Source of the DNA: Fuerstiella sp.
GTDB lineage: Bacteria > Planctomycetota > Planctomycetia > Planctomycetales > Planctomycetaceae
Direction: 5' to 3'
NCBI GenBank assembly: GCA_022447225.1
Contig: JAKVAZ010000006.1
Coordinates: 620,001-684,000 of the forward strand
Length of the DNA: 64,000 bases
Position numbers and translations under genes: made by a program. The notes below the pieces were generated by a model. That model ran no database searches and was not told the origin of the DNA. It worked only from the letters and a program-made list of their open reading frames with translations. Below, in pieces: positions 10,397 through 20,158 of the stretch. Each line of letters starts with the position of its first letter. Position 1 is the stretch's first letter.

Positions 10397-11179
10397 ATGA
10401 GCAGGACTCCTGATATGTTCCACAATTTTCGAACCCGTCTCCGGAACGGTGAGCGACTCTACGGAACGATGGTTACGACTCCTGCGCCTGCTGTTGCGGA
10501 GATTCTGGCCGATGTCGGTTTTGACTGGTTATTCATCGATGGTGAACATGGAGCTCTGGACATCGCTCAAATTCTGAGCATTCTGCAGGCTGCAGACGAT
10601 CGAATTCCATGTATCGTTCGCGTGCCGGTCGCTGACGAGGTCTGGATCAAACGTGTGCTTGATCTTGGCGCCGCCGGAATTGTCGCCCCGCAGGTGAACA
10701 CCACGGAAACAGCAACAGCCGTGGTGAATGCTGCAAGATATGCTCCCGAAGGAGGCCGCGGAGTCGGTCTGGCACGTGCGCATGGTTATGGCACGGGTTT
10801 TCGGGAGTACATGCAGAATGCAAATGAACAGACAACGGTCATCGTGCAGGCTGAACATGCGATGGGTGTCGCCAATATTGAGTCCATCGTGGCAGTGCCA
10901 GGGATCGATGCTGTCCTGCTGGGACCGTATGATTTGGCAGCCAGTCTGGGAAAAATGGGCGACGTCAACGATCCCGTGGTTACTGAAGCAATCGATCGTG
11001 TGACCACGGTCTGCAGGACCGCAGAAATGCCCCTTGGCTACTTTGGAATTACACCGGAAGCAGTACAACCCTATGTCGAGCTCGGCTATAATTTGATCAT
11101 TACTGCTACTGACACGCTGTTCCTGAGTGCAGCTGCCGAAAAAACAGTCAGGACTCTGCGCGAGATGCAGCCAGAGTGA
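10397..11179 (+). CDS. HpcH/HpaI-family aldolase (2-keto-3-deoxy sugar acid or HKHD aldolase)
   Basis: 260 residues with the class II pyruvate-dependent aldolase pattern. WLFIDGEHGALD carries the catalytic His and acidic region, IVRVP the arginine, GIVAPQVNT the barrel strand, the EHAMGVANIESI region the metal-binding Glu, and LLGPYDLAASLG the metal-binding Asp. Family members cleave 4-hydroxy-2-ketoheptanedioate or 2-keto-3-deoxy-L-rhamnonate to pyruvate plus an aldehyde. The latter would fit the rhamnonate-dehydratase-like enzyme at 42525, but that gene is 31 kb away. Two starts are possible, 10397 and 10415; the latter has an AGGA in front. A Gfo/Idh/MocA gene follows 70 bases later on the same strand. 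Confidence 0.85.
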   Translation: MSRTPDMFHNFRTRLRNGERLYGTMVTTPAPAVAEILADVGFDWLFIDGEHGALDIAQILSILQAADDRIPCIVRVPVADEVWIKRVLDLGAAGIVAPQVNTTETATAVVNAARYAPEGGRGVGLARAHGYGTGFREYMQNANEQTTVIVQAEHAMGVANIESIVAVPGIDAVLLGPYDLAASLGKMGDVNDPVVTEAIDRVTTVCRTAEMPLGYFGITPEAVQPYVELGYNLIITATDTLFLSAAAEKTVRTLREMQPE

Positions 11180-11249
11180 TGCGTAGTCCGGACGCTGCCG
11201 CGAACACCACTGCTGCCGGTAACGAATCTAAATCATCCGGAGATCCATC

Positions 11250-12629
11250 GTGAATAAAACGTGTCTGACTCGACGTGATGCTCTGCGATCGACGCTGGTC
11301 TGTGCGGGTACCTCGGTCTGGACCGGCCACTCCGCCCGTTCCCTGGGATTCACCGGTGCGAATGCCCGACCGCGTGTGGCGGCAATCGGCACAGGCAGTC
11401 GCTGGTGTCAGCGGGCCACGGGAATCGACGGTCCGCACGGGTCCGCCCCTGATTTTCGAAAATACGGAGACTACATCGCGGTCTGTGATACCGATGCGGA
11501 GCGTGTGGCAAGGGCAAAGGAACTCGTAAAAGACTGGACAGGCACCGTTCCCGAATCATTCGAAGACTACCGAGCAATCATCGATCGAGATGACGTGGAC
11601 ATCGTTCATATCTCCACACCGGATCACTGGCATGCCAAAATCGCCATCGAAGCAATTTTGGCAGGTAAAGACGTGTATTGCGAAAAACCAATGACGTTAA
11701 CAATTGAAGAAGGTCGGCAAATCTGCGACGTCACCCGTCGTACAGGTCGAATTGTGCAGATTGGTACACAACAGCGCAGTTCTGAACAGTTTATCAAAGC
11801 CGTGGCAATGATTCGCGACGGACGCATCGGTGATATCCGGAAAGTGACCTGCAGTGTTGGAGGGGGGCCAACGAGTCCCCAGCTGCCCGCCGTCAGCGTT
11901 CCGGAAAACCTCAACTGGAACCTTTGGCAGGGGCCTGCTGTGGCCAGACCGTTCCGATATCTGGCGGGACCGAATGGAGAAACCAAAAGCTGGTCACGAA
12001 GTCACTATGAATTCCGCTGGTGGTACGAATACTCCGGAGGCAAACTCACAGACTGGGGAGCACATCACGTTGATATTGCCACATGGGGAATCGGCAAGAC
12101 GGACACGGGCCCGATCACTGTGGTCCCGGAAATGGTCAGGCATCCTGTGGACTTCAGGGGGGGCTACCCCACCCGGGACGACCAGTACAATACCGCCACG
12201 GAATTTTTGATCCGGGCCACGTTTGCAGATGGAATCGATCTGGTCATTCGACACGATGGCGACAACGGAATCATATTCGAGGGATCAGCAGGACGGATCT
12301 TCGTCAATCGCGGGCGTTTGACGGGCAGACCGGTGGAAGAGCTGGCTCGTAATCCATTACCGGACGGAGCATTGGAAAAGGTTTACAAAAACCGTCCGTT
12401 AACCAGTCACTTCCGCAATTTTTTCGAAGCAGCCCGGGACCGTGCAGAGCCCGTCTCCGACGTCTTCAGCCACCATCGAGCGCTCAGCACCTGCCATCTC
12501 GCAGGCATCGCTGCCCGACTCGGTCGTACGCTGCACTGGAATCCGGTCAAAGAGCAAATCACCAACGATGCACAGGCCCAGAGTTTTGTGGCACGCGATT
12601 CCCGAAAACGGTTTGAAACCGAACTGTAA
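11250..12629 (+). CDS. Gfo/Idh/MocA-family oxidoreductase with Tat-like export signal
   Basis: 459 residues. The N-terminus LTRRDALRSTLVCAGTSV is a twin-arginine-type leader, common for planctomycete Gfo/Idh/MocA proteins. The Rossmann region follows (VAAIGTGSRWCQRA, AVCDTDAERVARAKEL), with the family signature DIVHISTPDHWHAKIAIEAI and CEKPMTLTIEEG, whose Lys is catalytic. The C-terminal half carries the WWYEYSGGKLTDWGAHHVDI motif typical of these exported homologues. Likely role: NAD(P)-dependent redox chemistry on a sugar or sugar acid in the periplasm; the substrate is unknown. GTG 11250 is preceded by GGAGA. It is probably co-transcribed with the aldolase. Confidence 0.85.
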   Translation: MNKTCLTRRDALRSTLVCAGTSVWTGHSARSLGFTGANARPRVAAIGTGSRWCQRATGIDGPHGSAPDFRKYGDYIAVCDTDAERVARAKELVKDWTGTVPESFEDYRAIIDRDDVDIVHISTPDHWHAKIAIEAILAGKDVYCEKPMTLTIEEGRQICDVTRRTGRIVQIGTQQRSSEQFIKAVAMIRDGRIGDIRKVTCSVGGGPTSPQLPAVSVPENLNWNLWQGPAVARPFRYLAGPNGETKSWSRSHYEFRWWYEYSGGKLTDWGAHHVDIATWGIGKTDTGPITVVPEMVRHPVDFRGGYPTRDDQYNTATEFLIRATFADGIDLVIRHDGDNGIIFEGSAGRIFVNRGRLTGRPVEELARNPLPDGALEKVYKNRPLTSHFRNFFEAARDRAEPVSDVFSHHRALSTCHLAGIAARLGRTLHWNPVKEQITNDAQAQSFVARDSRKRFETEL

Positions 12630-12851
12630 TTCACCTTCAATGTCTGCTCCCGGAAGTCCGCAGCCGGAGGCATGAGACTGCGATTTTTAGAACGGCGGAA
12701 TTCCTCTGACTTCAGTAAGACCTCAGTTCTTCGGTTCGACGAAACAGAAACGACTGTGTTTTCTTCAGTGTGTGCCTCCTGTGGTCGGGTATGTCTGTAC
12801 AGCCACGACTCGTGACCCTGAGCTGCAGAACGACTCCATTCAACAGGTAGA

Positions 12852-12905
12852 TACACGAAGACTGATAATTCTGAGCACTGCTGGCAATCGCAGAATCTTC
12901 GTGTA
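12852..12905 (+). promoter_or_regulatory. Strong imperfect hairpin in the ribE leader
   Basis: TACACGAAGA (12852-12861) is exactly complementary to TCTTCGTGTA (12896-12905). Inside it TTCTG (12869-12873) pairs with CAGAA (12891-12895), giving a 10 + 5 bp stem with an internal bulge about 90 bases before the riboflavin synthase start. No T-run follows, so it is not a terminator, and the conserved FMN-riboswitch core is not visible. The rest of the gap 12630-12994 shows nothing coding. Function is unknown; it could be an RNA leader element or a DNA operator. Confidence 0.35.
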
Positions 12906-12994
12906 GAATCTCGCCGCAACGTCGAACGCGATGATTCTCCCGTCCCGGACGGGTCATCGGCCCCTCTGTCTCGTTGCCTCTCATTGTTGCGTGT

Positions 12995-13603
12995 ATGTTC
13001 ACCGGTCTCGTCGAAGGACAAGGTACCGTCAGAATCCTGAAAAAGGAATCTGCCGCCCTGCGCCTGACGATCGCTCCGGACCGTGACTGCTTTCCGGTCA
13101 GTGAACTCAATATCGGGGAAAGCATCAGTATTTGCGGATGCTGTCTGACTGTGGTGAACATTCGCACTGACGCGGTCGATTTTGAAGCGGGCGAAGAGAC
13201 TCTGGCCAAAACAAATCTGAGTGGGTTTGAACAGGGGACACGAGTCAATCTGGAACGAGCACTGGCTGTCGGTGACCGACTCGGCGGCCATTTTGTTCAG
13301 GGACACATTGATGGAACAGCGCTGGTGGATGAAATCATTCGGCACGACGAATGGGTCGACATTTGGTTTCGATGCTCAGCAAGCCTCACTGAACTCATGA
13401 TTCCAAAAGGTTCGATCGCCGTGGATGGAGTCAGCCTCACGTTGGTCAGTGTGGAAACCCATCGATTCTCCATTGCTCTGATTCCTCATACTTTGCAGGT
13501 GACAACTCTGGGAATTCGACAGCCCGGTGAAGTAGTGAATATCGAATCGGATATTCTCGGCAGGTACGTCGCAAAATACATTAAAGGAATGCAGACATCG
13601 TAA
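12995..13603 (+). CDS. ribE: Riboflavin synthase, alpha chain
   Basis: 202 residues, the normal length. The protein begins with the diagnostic MFTGLVEGQG and contains the two tandem lumazine-binding repeats: repeat 1 with NIGESISICGCCLTV, repeat 2 starting near GDRLGGHFVQGHIDG with PKGSIAVDGVSLTL. The enzyme dismutates two 6,7-dimethyl-8-ribityllumazine molecules to riboflavin as the last step of the pathway. ATG 12995 gives the family N-terminus; an upstream TTG at 12974 is less likely. rsmA follows 37 bases later, and a structured leader precedes it. Confidence 0.95.
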   Translation: MFTGLVEGQGTVRILKKESAALRLTIAPDRDCFPVSELNIGESISICGCCLTVVNIRTDAVDFEAGEETLAKTNLSGFEQGTRVNLERALAVGDRLGGHFVQGHIDGTALVDEIIRHDEWVDIWFRCSASLTELMIPKGSIAVDGVSLTLVSVETHRFSIALIPHTLQVTTLGIRQPGEVVNIESDILGRYVAKYIKGMQTS

Positions 13604-13640
13604 ACCAACTGTGTGCATCATTTGCCGACAGGATCGGCAA

Positions 13641-14573
13641 ATGAAAGACGAATCAAGGCAGACAAGACAGCGGCTGATGACACTGTTCCGTGAACACGGA
13701 TTTAATCCGCGATCCGACCTTGGCCAAAATTTCCTGATCGACCTTAACCTGCTCGAATTTGTGGTCCGCGCCGCGGAAATCTCGCGAGATGACCTGGTCC
13801 TGGAGGTAGGGACAGGGACAGGCGGGATGACAACACATCTGTCCGAACAGGCAGGGCACGTCGTTAGTGTTGAGGTGGACCCAAAGATGTACGCCCTGGC
13901 AACTCACGTCACTCGTCACTGTGACAACGTTACACTCATTAATCGCGACATTCTTCGCAATAAAAACACGTTGTCACCTGAAATTATGCAAGTACTGAAA
14001 CAGCAGGCAGCGAAGCAACCAGACGGTCAGCTCAAACTGGTTGCCAATCTTCCGTACAGCGTAGCCACACCGGTCATTTCTAACCTGGTTGCTTCCGATT
14101 TACAGTGGTCCCGAATCATTGCCACGATCCAGCTGGAACTCGGAGAGAAAATGATTGCTAAACCGGGGACCGGAAGTTACAGCGCGCTTTCAGTATGGCT
14201 GCAGTCACAGTGCAGTGTGCGAATCATTCGACGAATGGGACCGCAGGTTTTTTGGCCTCGGCCCAAAGTACAGTCCGCCATCGTCAGTATTCGTCGACAC
14301 GACGGTCGCGGCGGACAAATCGACAACCGACCTTTTTTCCTGGACTTTATCCGCCGTCTGTTTCATCACCGGAGAAAAATCGCTCGGAGTGTCCTTTGCG
14401 GAATGTACAGCAAACAAATGTCCAGAAGGGATGTTGACACAATCCTGTCTGAACTGGGACACGATCCGGAATCACGAGCGGAACAGCTGGAAGTGAAAGA
14501 GCTGCTGCGACTGGCCAACAGGTTTTTCCAGGTGCTCAATGGGCTGTCGGAGTCTGCGACAGCTGTCGATTGA
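13641..14573 (+). CDS. rsmA: 16S rRNA (adenine1518-N6/1519-N6) dimethyltransferase
   Basis: 310 residues. KsgA/RsmA motifs are in order: DLGQNFLID (about 25-33), the SAM-binding VLEVGTGTGGMT (about 53-64), VEVDPKM, and the catalytic NLPYSVATPV near 135. A helical C-terminal domain with FWPRPKVQSAIV follows. It dimethylates two adjacent adenines in helix 45 of 16S rRNA during small-subunit assembly. ATG 13641 gives the usual N-terminus; an upstream GTG at 13611 would add a short unlikely extension. It is placed between ribE and guaB on the same strand, in a likely housekeeping operon. Confidence 0.95.
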   Translation: MKDESRQTRQRLMTLFREHGFNPRSDLGQNFLIDLNLLEFVVRAAEISRDDLVLEVGTGTGGMTTHLSEQAGHVVSVEVDPKMYALATHVTRHCDNVTLINRDILRNKNTLSPEIMQVLKQQAAKQPDGQLKLVANLPYSVATPVISNLVASDLQWSRIIATIQLELGEKMIAKPGTGSYSALSVWLQSQCSVRIIRRMGPQVFWPRPKVQSAIVSIRRHDGRGGQIDNRPFFLDFIRRLFHHRRKIARSVLCGMYSKQMSRRDVDTILSELGHDPESRAEQLEVKELLRLANRFFQVLNGLSESATAVD

Positions 14574-14657
14574 TTGACAACCGTCTTCTGTGTCAGCGTC
14601 CGGAACCATTGGGGGCTTTTCAACCGCCGGACTCAACCAATTGAAGGGAATCCAACA

Positions 14658-16139
14658 ATGGAAGATCGCATTGGCTATCGAGGTCTCACATTTGACGATG
14701 TGCTGCTGGAACCGGGATACAGTGAAGTCATGCCATCGTCGTGCGACCTCAGCTCTTCACTAACCCGCAATATTTCTCTGAATATCCCGGTCGTCAGCAG
14801 CCCGATGGATACCGTTACCACCGCAGACATGGCGATTGCCATGGCACAGCTTGGCGGCATCGGCATTATTCACAAGAACATGACCCTCGAAGAACAGGCT
14901 CAGGAAGTCTATCGGGTGAAACGAAGCGCACACGGTGTGATCATGGACCCGGTGACGCTGCCGCCCGAAACGGTCGTTTCGGAAGCTCGTCGCATTATGG
15001 ACGAACGCAATATCGGCGGGGTCCCGATTACCACAGACGGAAAACTGGTAGGCATTCTTACCCGGCGGGATCTGCGTTTTCTCGACAGGACAGACGGACC
15101 GGTAGCCGATGTGATGACGCGGGATAAACTGGTGACTGCACCGGCCAGTACCAGTCTCGATCAGGCAGAAAAGATTCTGCTGGAAAACAGGATCGAGAAA
15201 CTGTTGCTGATAGACGATCAATACCAACTGAGAGGTTTGATTTCGATCAAGGATATCGACAAAAACCAGCAGTTTCCGCAGGCATCCAAGGATACTCGCG
15301 GACGGCTGCGAGCCGGGGCAGCTGTCGGTGTTCACGATTACGATCGAGCCACTCTGATGATCGAACAGGGGGTTGACGTGCTGGTCGTCGACAGTGCACA
15401 CGGACATTCCAGGAATGTCATCGACACTGTTCGGACAATCAAGGATCGGTTTGAAATCGATGTCATCGCCGGAAATGTGGCAACATCAGCCGGAGCCAGG
15501 GCTCTGGCTGATGCCGGAGCAGACGGAGTTAAGGTAGGAATTGGCCCAGGTTCGATATGTACAACCCGGATTATTTCCGGAATTGGAGTTCCACAGTTGT
15601 CTGCAATCGCCCACGCGGCGAAGGCGCTCGATGGTTCGGGGATTCCTGTGATTGCCGACGGTGGCATTCGATTTAGTGGAGATATTACGAAGGCACTGGC
15701 AGCCGGAGCGTGGACCGTGATGGTCGGTGGTCTGCTGGCCGGAGTCGATGAGAGTCCTGGGGAGATGATTCTCTTTCAGGGGCGCAGCTTCAAGCGATAC
15801 CGTGGTATGGGCTCGCTGGGAGCAATGGTAAGCGGCAGCAGTGAACGCTATCGGCAGGGTTCAGGTGCTGGTCATGACGAATCCAAACTGGTTCCGGAAG
15901 GAGTTGAGGGACGAGTTCCCTACAAAGGAGCCCTGCAGCCTCTTCTCTACCAACTCACAGGTGGTCTGCGATCGGGTATGGGATACGTGGGTGCTGCATC
16001 AATTGACAGTCTGCGAACCCAGGCACGTTTTATCGAAGTTTCAGGTGCATCAGTTCGGGAAAATCATCCTCATGATATTGCTATTACTCAGGAAGCTCCC
16101 AACTATTCCGCAGAACACAGTCCCGGTGGACGTCGCTGA
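14658..16139 (+). CDS. guaB: Inosine-5'-monophosphate dehydrogenase
   Basis: 493 residues, full length. The N-terminal barrel part begins [16 protein letters not shown], followed by the two CBS domains (about 95-215, with [12 protein letters not shown]). The catalytic loop GPGSICTTR has the nucleophilic Cys at about residue 301. The flap and IMP-binding segments [14 protein letters not shown] and [10 protein letters not shown] are also present. It oxidises IMP to XMP with NAD+, the committed step to GMP. ATG 14658 gives the standard start and lies 84 bases after rsmA. A downstream gene may overlap its 3' end. Confidence 0.97.
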   Translation: MEDRIGYRGLTFDDVLLEPGYSEVMPSSCDLSSSLTRNISLNIPVVSSPMDTVTTADMAIAMAQLGGIGIIHKNMTLEEQAQEVYRVKRSAHGVIMDPVTLPPETVVSEARRIMDERNIGGVPITTDGKLVGILTRRDLRFLDRTDGPVADVMTRDKLVTAPASTSLDQAEKILLENRIEKLLLIDDQYQLRGLISIKDIDKNQQFPQASKDTRGRLRAGAAVGVHDYDRATLMIEQGVDVLVVDSAHGHSRNVIDTVRTIKDRFEIDVIAGNVATSAGARALADAGADGVKVGIGPGSICTTRIISGIGVPQLSAIAHAAKALDGSGIPVIADGGIRFSGDITKALAAGAWTVMVGGLLAGVDESPGEMILFQGRSFKRYRGMGSLGAMVSGSSERYRQGSGAGHDESKLVPEGVEGRVPYKGALQPLLYQLTGGLRSGMGYVGAASIDSLRTQARFIEVSGASVRENHPHDIAITQEAPNYSAEHSPGGRR

Positions 16140-16737
16140 CGCGGCATCATCAACCCGATTTTTAATTCGGTCCTGTATGGCTGCTGCCATCTGTGCCTTC
16201 GGTCCTCTGCTGTCCGCATCAGACAACACCACTGATTATGACAGTGAATTCACAGCTGACCCGCTGCTGAAGACTGACGAATCACCACAACTTGAACTGC
16301 GCAACATGAATGACATCCGACCGTCGTTCGACTATGCGTGGGGCGATGTTGAAGAGTCGACTTTGCCGGACAACTTCTCAGACAACACTGATGATCAACC
16401 AATCACTCGCGTCGTACACACAACCACAATGCTGAAGTGGCAACCATCCAATTTGTGGTACCACCCGCTGTATTTTGAAGATCCGGCGCTCGAGCGATAC
16501 GGCCATGCCTACGATCCGCTGCTGCAAAATCTGGTCTCAACCGGTCGTTTTGTCCGGCAGGCTGCCACCTTACCTTACAACGCCACACTGCGACCAACGG
16601 CTTCGCGGGAATATCCACTTGGCTGGTATCGTCCCGGTGAATCAGCACCCTACCTGACGTATCATCCCCCGTGGAATGACGAAGCAGCCATCCATCAGGC
16701 TCTGGCAGTGCTGGGAGTGGTTTTCCTGTTTCCGTAG
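16072..16737 (+). CDS. Planctomycete-type protein of unknown function, probably exported
   Basis: Up to 221 residues. A hydrophobic stretch ([20 protein letters not shown]) precedes an acidic spacer. Then comes a conserved-looking region, [18 protein letters not shown], and a second near the end ([20 protein letters not shown]). I recognise the 'PLYFEDxxLERYGH' pattern as recurrent in planctomycete hypothetical proteins, but not its function. The start is uncertain: ATG 16072 overlaps guaB by 68 bases, while ATG 16177 would give 186 residues starting at the hydrophobic segment. A further hydrophobic stretch ([10 protein letters not shown]) ends the protein. Confidence 0.6.
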   Translation: MILLLLRKLPTIPQNTVPVDVADAASSTRFLIRSCMAAAICAFGPLLSASDNTTDYDSEFTADPLLKTDESPQLELRNMNDIRPSFDYAWGDVEESTLPDNFSDNTDDQPITRVVHTTTMLKWQPSNLWYHPLYFEDPALERYGHAYDPLLQNLVSTGRFVRQAATLPYNATLRPTASREYPLGWYRPGESAPYLTYHPPWNDEAAIHQALAVLGVVFLFP

Positions 16738-16959
16738 AACGACATAATCACCGGCTAATAAACAGGAACAGCGTTGCCAGCGAACAGACGAGCACACGAA
16801 AGTTGACGTCCTGTCGGTTTGTCCAGGATCCGAAAAGCAGTTCGCCGCAAAATTCATCTACCGGGCAGGAAGGTCAAAGAGCCTGCTGCTTCACAACCGG
16901 TTGGCGGTCTAACTCATCTCGTGCCGTAACGAATGCGCTGACTCGTTTTTTACTGATTC

Positions 16960-17388
16960 CTAACGTTCCACAGATGGTACGTCGGGTACCGGCACCGGTG
17001 GAACCTCCAGACCAGGCTGATGGTGCTGGAGTTGCTGCCGGGGTTGGTATTGCTGCAAAACTCCGGCCCCGACAGTGTCCGGAATACCAGTGTCTGAATA
17101 CCAGTCCGCAGTACAGCAGGAATGAGACATTTCCGGCGGGTATGCATAGCAGCATCCGGCATCACACATCTGCGGAGGCAGACAGTGTCCTGAGATTGTG
17201 CCGGAAGTCATCGGACCACGCGGATAGTAGCAATGGTTTCCACCTAAAAACGGGGAATTCAGCTGATTGGCCAGACCGGCGCCAAATGCCTCAAACATGT
17301 TGCCGGAGACAAGGCCGGGGCCACAATAACAACCGGTCGAAAGCAGGCACCCAACCGCAGCGGTGATCAGCTGAATCTGCCGAAACAT
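16960..17388 (-). CDS. Small Cys-rich lipoprotein of unknown function
   Basis: 142 residues. ATG 17388 opens MFRQIQLITAAVGCLLSTGC, a lipoprotein signal with lipobox LSTGC at about 17-21. The mature part is rich in Cys, Gly, Pro and Tyr (NHCYYPRGPM, CDAGCCYAYPPE) and ends in a Gln/Pro-rich tail. Similar short lipoproteins occur in planctomycetes, but I cannot name a family. It is antisense to weak frames that I discount. Location is inferred to be an outer or cytoplasmic membrane leaflet. Confidence 0.6.
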   Translation of the reverse strand: MFRQIQLITAAVGCLLSTGCYCGPGLVSGNMFEAFGAGLANQLNSPFLGGNHCYYPRGPMTSGTISGHCLPPQMCDAGCCYAYPPEMSHSCCTADWYSDTGIPDTVGAGVLQQYQPRQQLQHHQPGLEVPPVPVPDVPSVER

Positions 17389-17813
17389 CAAAACATCCGA
17401 GTCAAATAAGGAATTGGTGCAGCACGCCATCCAGGACCGGACGGACTCCGTAACAGGCATCGGATGTCAAGCCGGGCAAACTTTAACGATTATTCGGATT
17501 ACGACAGTAATCCCCTGTTTGCCCGGGGCCAGACTGAGGCGAACAGAACCGGACCATCGATCGGTGGTCTGTTGGGCGCCAACTCGATGAATCTTCCCAC
17601 TCCCACCCGCACAGCGTCTCACACAACCGTAGCTGACGGCACGATGTTAACCGTCGTCTCTGAGTGATCGATATCGGCGACTTGTCGGTCACAGAAGCAT
17701 TGATCAGCGTTTTTGCGAGTCAACAGGTACGTCACGGAGCATTCGCTTGCCAACTCTTTCAGATTCAGTAGTGTCGATAAAAACATCTGCTCTTTATTTC
17801 ACCAGGAATGCCC
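17389..17813. other. Intergenic gap, no convincing gene
   Basis: This is a divergent region between the small lipoprotein and the ThuA gene. A 67-codon plus-strand frame (17464-17667) starts just outside the lipoprotein gene. It lacks a ribosome site, signal or motif and is not accepted. The gap probably holds both promoters; I could not pick them out. Confidence 0.4.
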
Positions 17814-18776
17814 ATGTTTCAGCTTTCTGTGTTTCTGCTGGTTCTGTGTGTCACCTCCATGCAGTCGTGTCTGGCAAACCCAAAGATCAAAGCATTGATC
17901 GTCGACGGTCAGAACAATCACAGTATGTGGCCCAAGACGACCGTGATGATGAAAGATTATCTGGAAACCAGTGGTCGGTTTGATGTCGATGTAGCCCGCA
18001 CCGCTTTCACTGCTAACGCTGATGCCACGTTGCTGGCGGCGTATTCGATCGACGGTGTCCATTCAACGCCCAGGAAAACGGCTGTCACCGACCCTGATTT
18101 CAAACCGAATTTCTCTGCCTATGACGTGGTCCTTTCCAACATGGGGCATGGGGCTGCTCCGTGGCCAAATGCAACACAGGCAGCGTTTGAGTCGTGGATG
18201 AAATCCGGCGGGGGACTCGTGGTCATTCATGCGGCCGACAACTCCTTTCCCAACTGGCCCGCATGGAACGAAATGATTGGGCTTGGCGGGTGGGGTGGAC
18301 GATCAGAAAAGGATGGGCCGTACATCTACACCAACGAAAAGGGGGATGTCATTCGTGATACTTCTGCCGGACGTGGTGGTCATCACGGTGTCCAGCACGA
18401 GTACTCAGTCGTCATTCGCGACAGCAGCCATCCGATCACACAGGGTCTGCCGGCAGAATGGCTGCATACCAAAGACGAACTCTACGACCGACTTCGAGGT
18501 CCGGCGCTCAACATGCGGTTGCTGGCAACCTCCTACAGTAATCCGGAAACCAAGGGCAGTGGTCGCCACGAACCGATTATGTTCACGGTGCGTTTTGGGA
18601 AAGGACGTGTCTTTCATACCCCCATGGGGCACGCCGACTACTCGCAGGAATGTGTAGGATTCATCACCGTATTGCTGCGAGGCACTGAATGGGCTGCTAC
18701 CGGTAACGTCACTGTCGCAGTGCCCGATGACTTTCCAACTGCGGACGCGTCCCGCTCCCGCCGGTTCACCCGATGA
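17814..18776 (+). CDS. Exported ThuA-domain protein
   Basis: 320 residues. A signal peptide (LSVFLLVLCVTSMQSCLA) is followed by a ThuA/class I glutamine amidotransferase-like fold: KIKALIVDGQNNHSM, YDVVLSNMGHGAAPWP, GGGLVVIHAADNSFP, and GKGRVFHTPMGHADY near the end. ThuA was named for trehalose utilisation, but most planctomycete members are exported proteins of unsettled function, often near sugar oxidoreductases. Some act on glycosides or bind carbohydrate. ATG 17814 is favoured by the CAGGAA in front; ATG 17808, two codons earlier, is also possible. Confidence 0.8.
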   Translation: MFQLSVFLLVLCVTSMQSCLANPKIKALIVDGQNNHSMWPKTTVMMKDYLETSGRFDVDVARTAFTANADATLLAAYSIDGVHSTPRKTAVTDPDFKPNFSAYDVVLSNMGHGAAPWPNATQAAFESWMKSGGGLVVIHAADNSFPNWPAWNEMIGLGGWGGRSEKDGPYIYTNEKGDVIRDTSAGRGGHHGVQHEYSVVIRDSSHPITQGLPAEWLHTKDELYDRLRGPALNMRLLATSYSNPETKGSGRHEPIMFTVRFGKGRVFHTPMGHADYSQECVGFITVLLRGTEWAATGNVTVAVPDDFPTADASRSRRFTR

Positions 18777-19161
18777 AACCGTTCGCAGTTCCTGAATGAC
18801 TTTATGTCACGGACTGTCGTCGTTTATTCCAGACAGAAAGTGTTCACGGACGATTTGCATTTCGGAACAACCGACCACAAGACATTCGGATTAACGGCTC
18901 ATCCAGTGCTTTACATTTTACACGTCGAACTTCAGGAACATGTGCCTGCTGATTTACTGAGCAGTCGGTTGTCCCGGACAATCACCCGTGTCTAGTTTCA
19001 CTACCCGATCAACAGAATTCGCATCCGGAATCACCGGCTGCCGAAAGAGCTGGCTCAGATCGGCGTCAGACTTGCCCGGGCTTTCTCTTTCCCGATATCA
19101 AAACACTTCCACACCGGACCGGACCGCTATTCAACCATGGCCTTCAGCGGAATATGTATAG
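18777..19161. other. Intergenic gap without recognised features
   Basis: Both flanking genes are on the plus strand. The only open frame of note (about 63 codons from 18804) has no ribosome site or family pattern. No terminator with a T-run was found. Confidence 0.4.
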
Positions 19162-20067
19162 ATGAAAGTAGCCATCACGGGTGCCACCGGATTTCTGGGA
19201 CACTACATTGTTCGCAGGATGCAGGCCGCCGGCAATGACTGTCGCTGCTGGTATCGTTCAAAAGATCGCTGCTATCAGACCGGTTACGGATCGAACATTG
19301 AATGGATTCACGGTGAGCTCGGAGATATCGAATCCTGTAATGAGCTGCTCGACGGCTGCGACGCTGTCGTTCACTCCGGACTTCACCGCAGCGGTTCCGG
19401 ATTTCGCGGCGGTGAAGGTGACGTTCAGGAGTTCGTTCGTCGGAATGTACTCGGATCCATTCAGCTGATCGAAACGGCACGAAGCCGCAGGATCAGCCGT
19501 TTCGTCTATATCTCCACATGTGCCGTCCACGAAAAAATTCTGGACGATCGTCCCCTGGATGAAATGCATCCGCTGTGGATGACAACTCACTATGGTGCCC
19601 ACAAAGCGGCCGTTGAACAGTTCGTGCACAGCTATGGATTTGGGGCCGGTTATCCTGTTTGCGCACTGCGTCCCACAGGGATTTATGGTCTGCATCATCA
19701 GCCGCAGCACAGCAAGTGGTTTGAACTGGTTCAGCAGGTTGTACGTGGCGTCCCGGTCAGCTGTGAGCGAGGAGGCAAGGAAGTCCATGCTGCCGATGTT
19801 GCAGAAGCGGTCGACATCCTGCTGCATGCCGACAGTATCGCCGGCGAAGTCTACAGCTGTTACGATCGCTATGTCTCCGAACTTGAGGTTGCACGTACGG
19901 CACGGGAGATTTGCGGTTCGAAGTCTGAAATCCTGGGCGATATGCCGGCACCAAAACATCAGATCGTAAGCGATAAAATCCAGGAACTGGGGATGAGATT
20001 CGGCGGAACTGAACGCCTGCAACAAACCATTGCGGAACTTGTTGCCGCAGCCAGGAAGGCAGATTGA
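19162..20067 (+). CDS. NAD-dependent epimerase/dehydratase (extended SDR)
   Basis: 301 residues. The NAD-binding TGATGFLGHYIV lies at residues about 6-17. The catalytic YGAHKAAVEQ (YxxxK) is near 151 with VYISTCAV (Ser/Thr) before it, and RPTGIYG follows, all standard for extended short-chain dehydrogenases acting on nucleotide sugars or sugar derivatives. KEVHAADVAEAV is the usual C-terminal segment. ATG 19162 opens directly at the Rossmann fold. It is convergent with the sodium:solute symporter, which suggests a role in metabolism of the same sugar. Confidence 0.85.
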   Translation: MKVAITGATGFLGHYIVRRMQAAGNDCRCWYRSKDRCYQTGYGSNIEWIHGELGDIESCNELLDGCDAVVHSGLHRSGSGFRGGEGDVQEFVRRNVLGSIQLIETARSRRISRFVYISTCAVHEKILDDRPLDEMHPLWMTTHYGAHKAAVEQFVHSYGFGAGYPVCALRPTGIYGLHHQPQHSKWFELVQQVVRGVPVSCERGGKEVHAADVAEAVDILLHADSIAGEVYSCYDRYVSELEVARTAREICGSKSEILGDMPAPKHQIVSDKIQELGMRFGGTERLQQTIAELVAAARKAD

Positions 20068-20158
20068 CCGTCGATTTCCGCTTAGGTTGTTAAACGGCAA
20101 ATCCCGGAGTTCTCGCTGACTTCTGAGATCAGACCGACATTGCGGGATCCTGCCCGGA

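Noticed and set aside
12852-12994. FMN riboswitch before ribE
   Set aside because: The conserved multi-helix core sequence is not visible; only a single hairpin is present.
17464-17667. 67-codon frame next to the small lipoprotein
   Set aside because: No ribosome site, no signal or family pattern.
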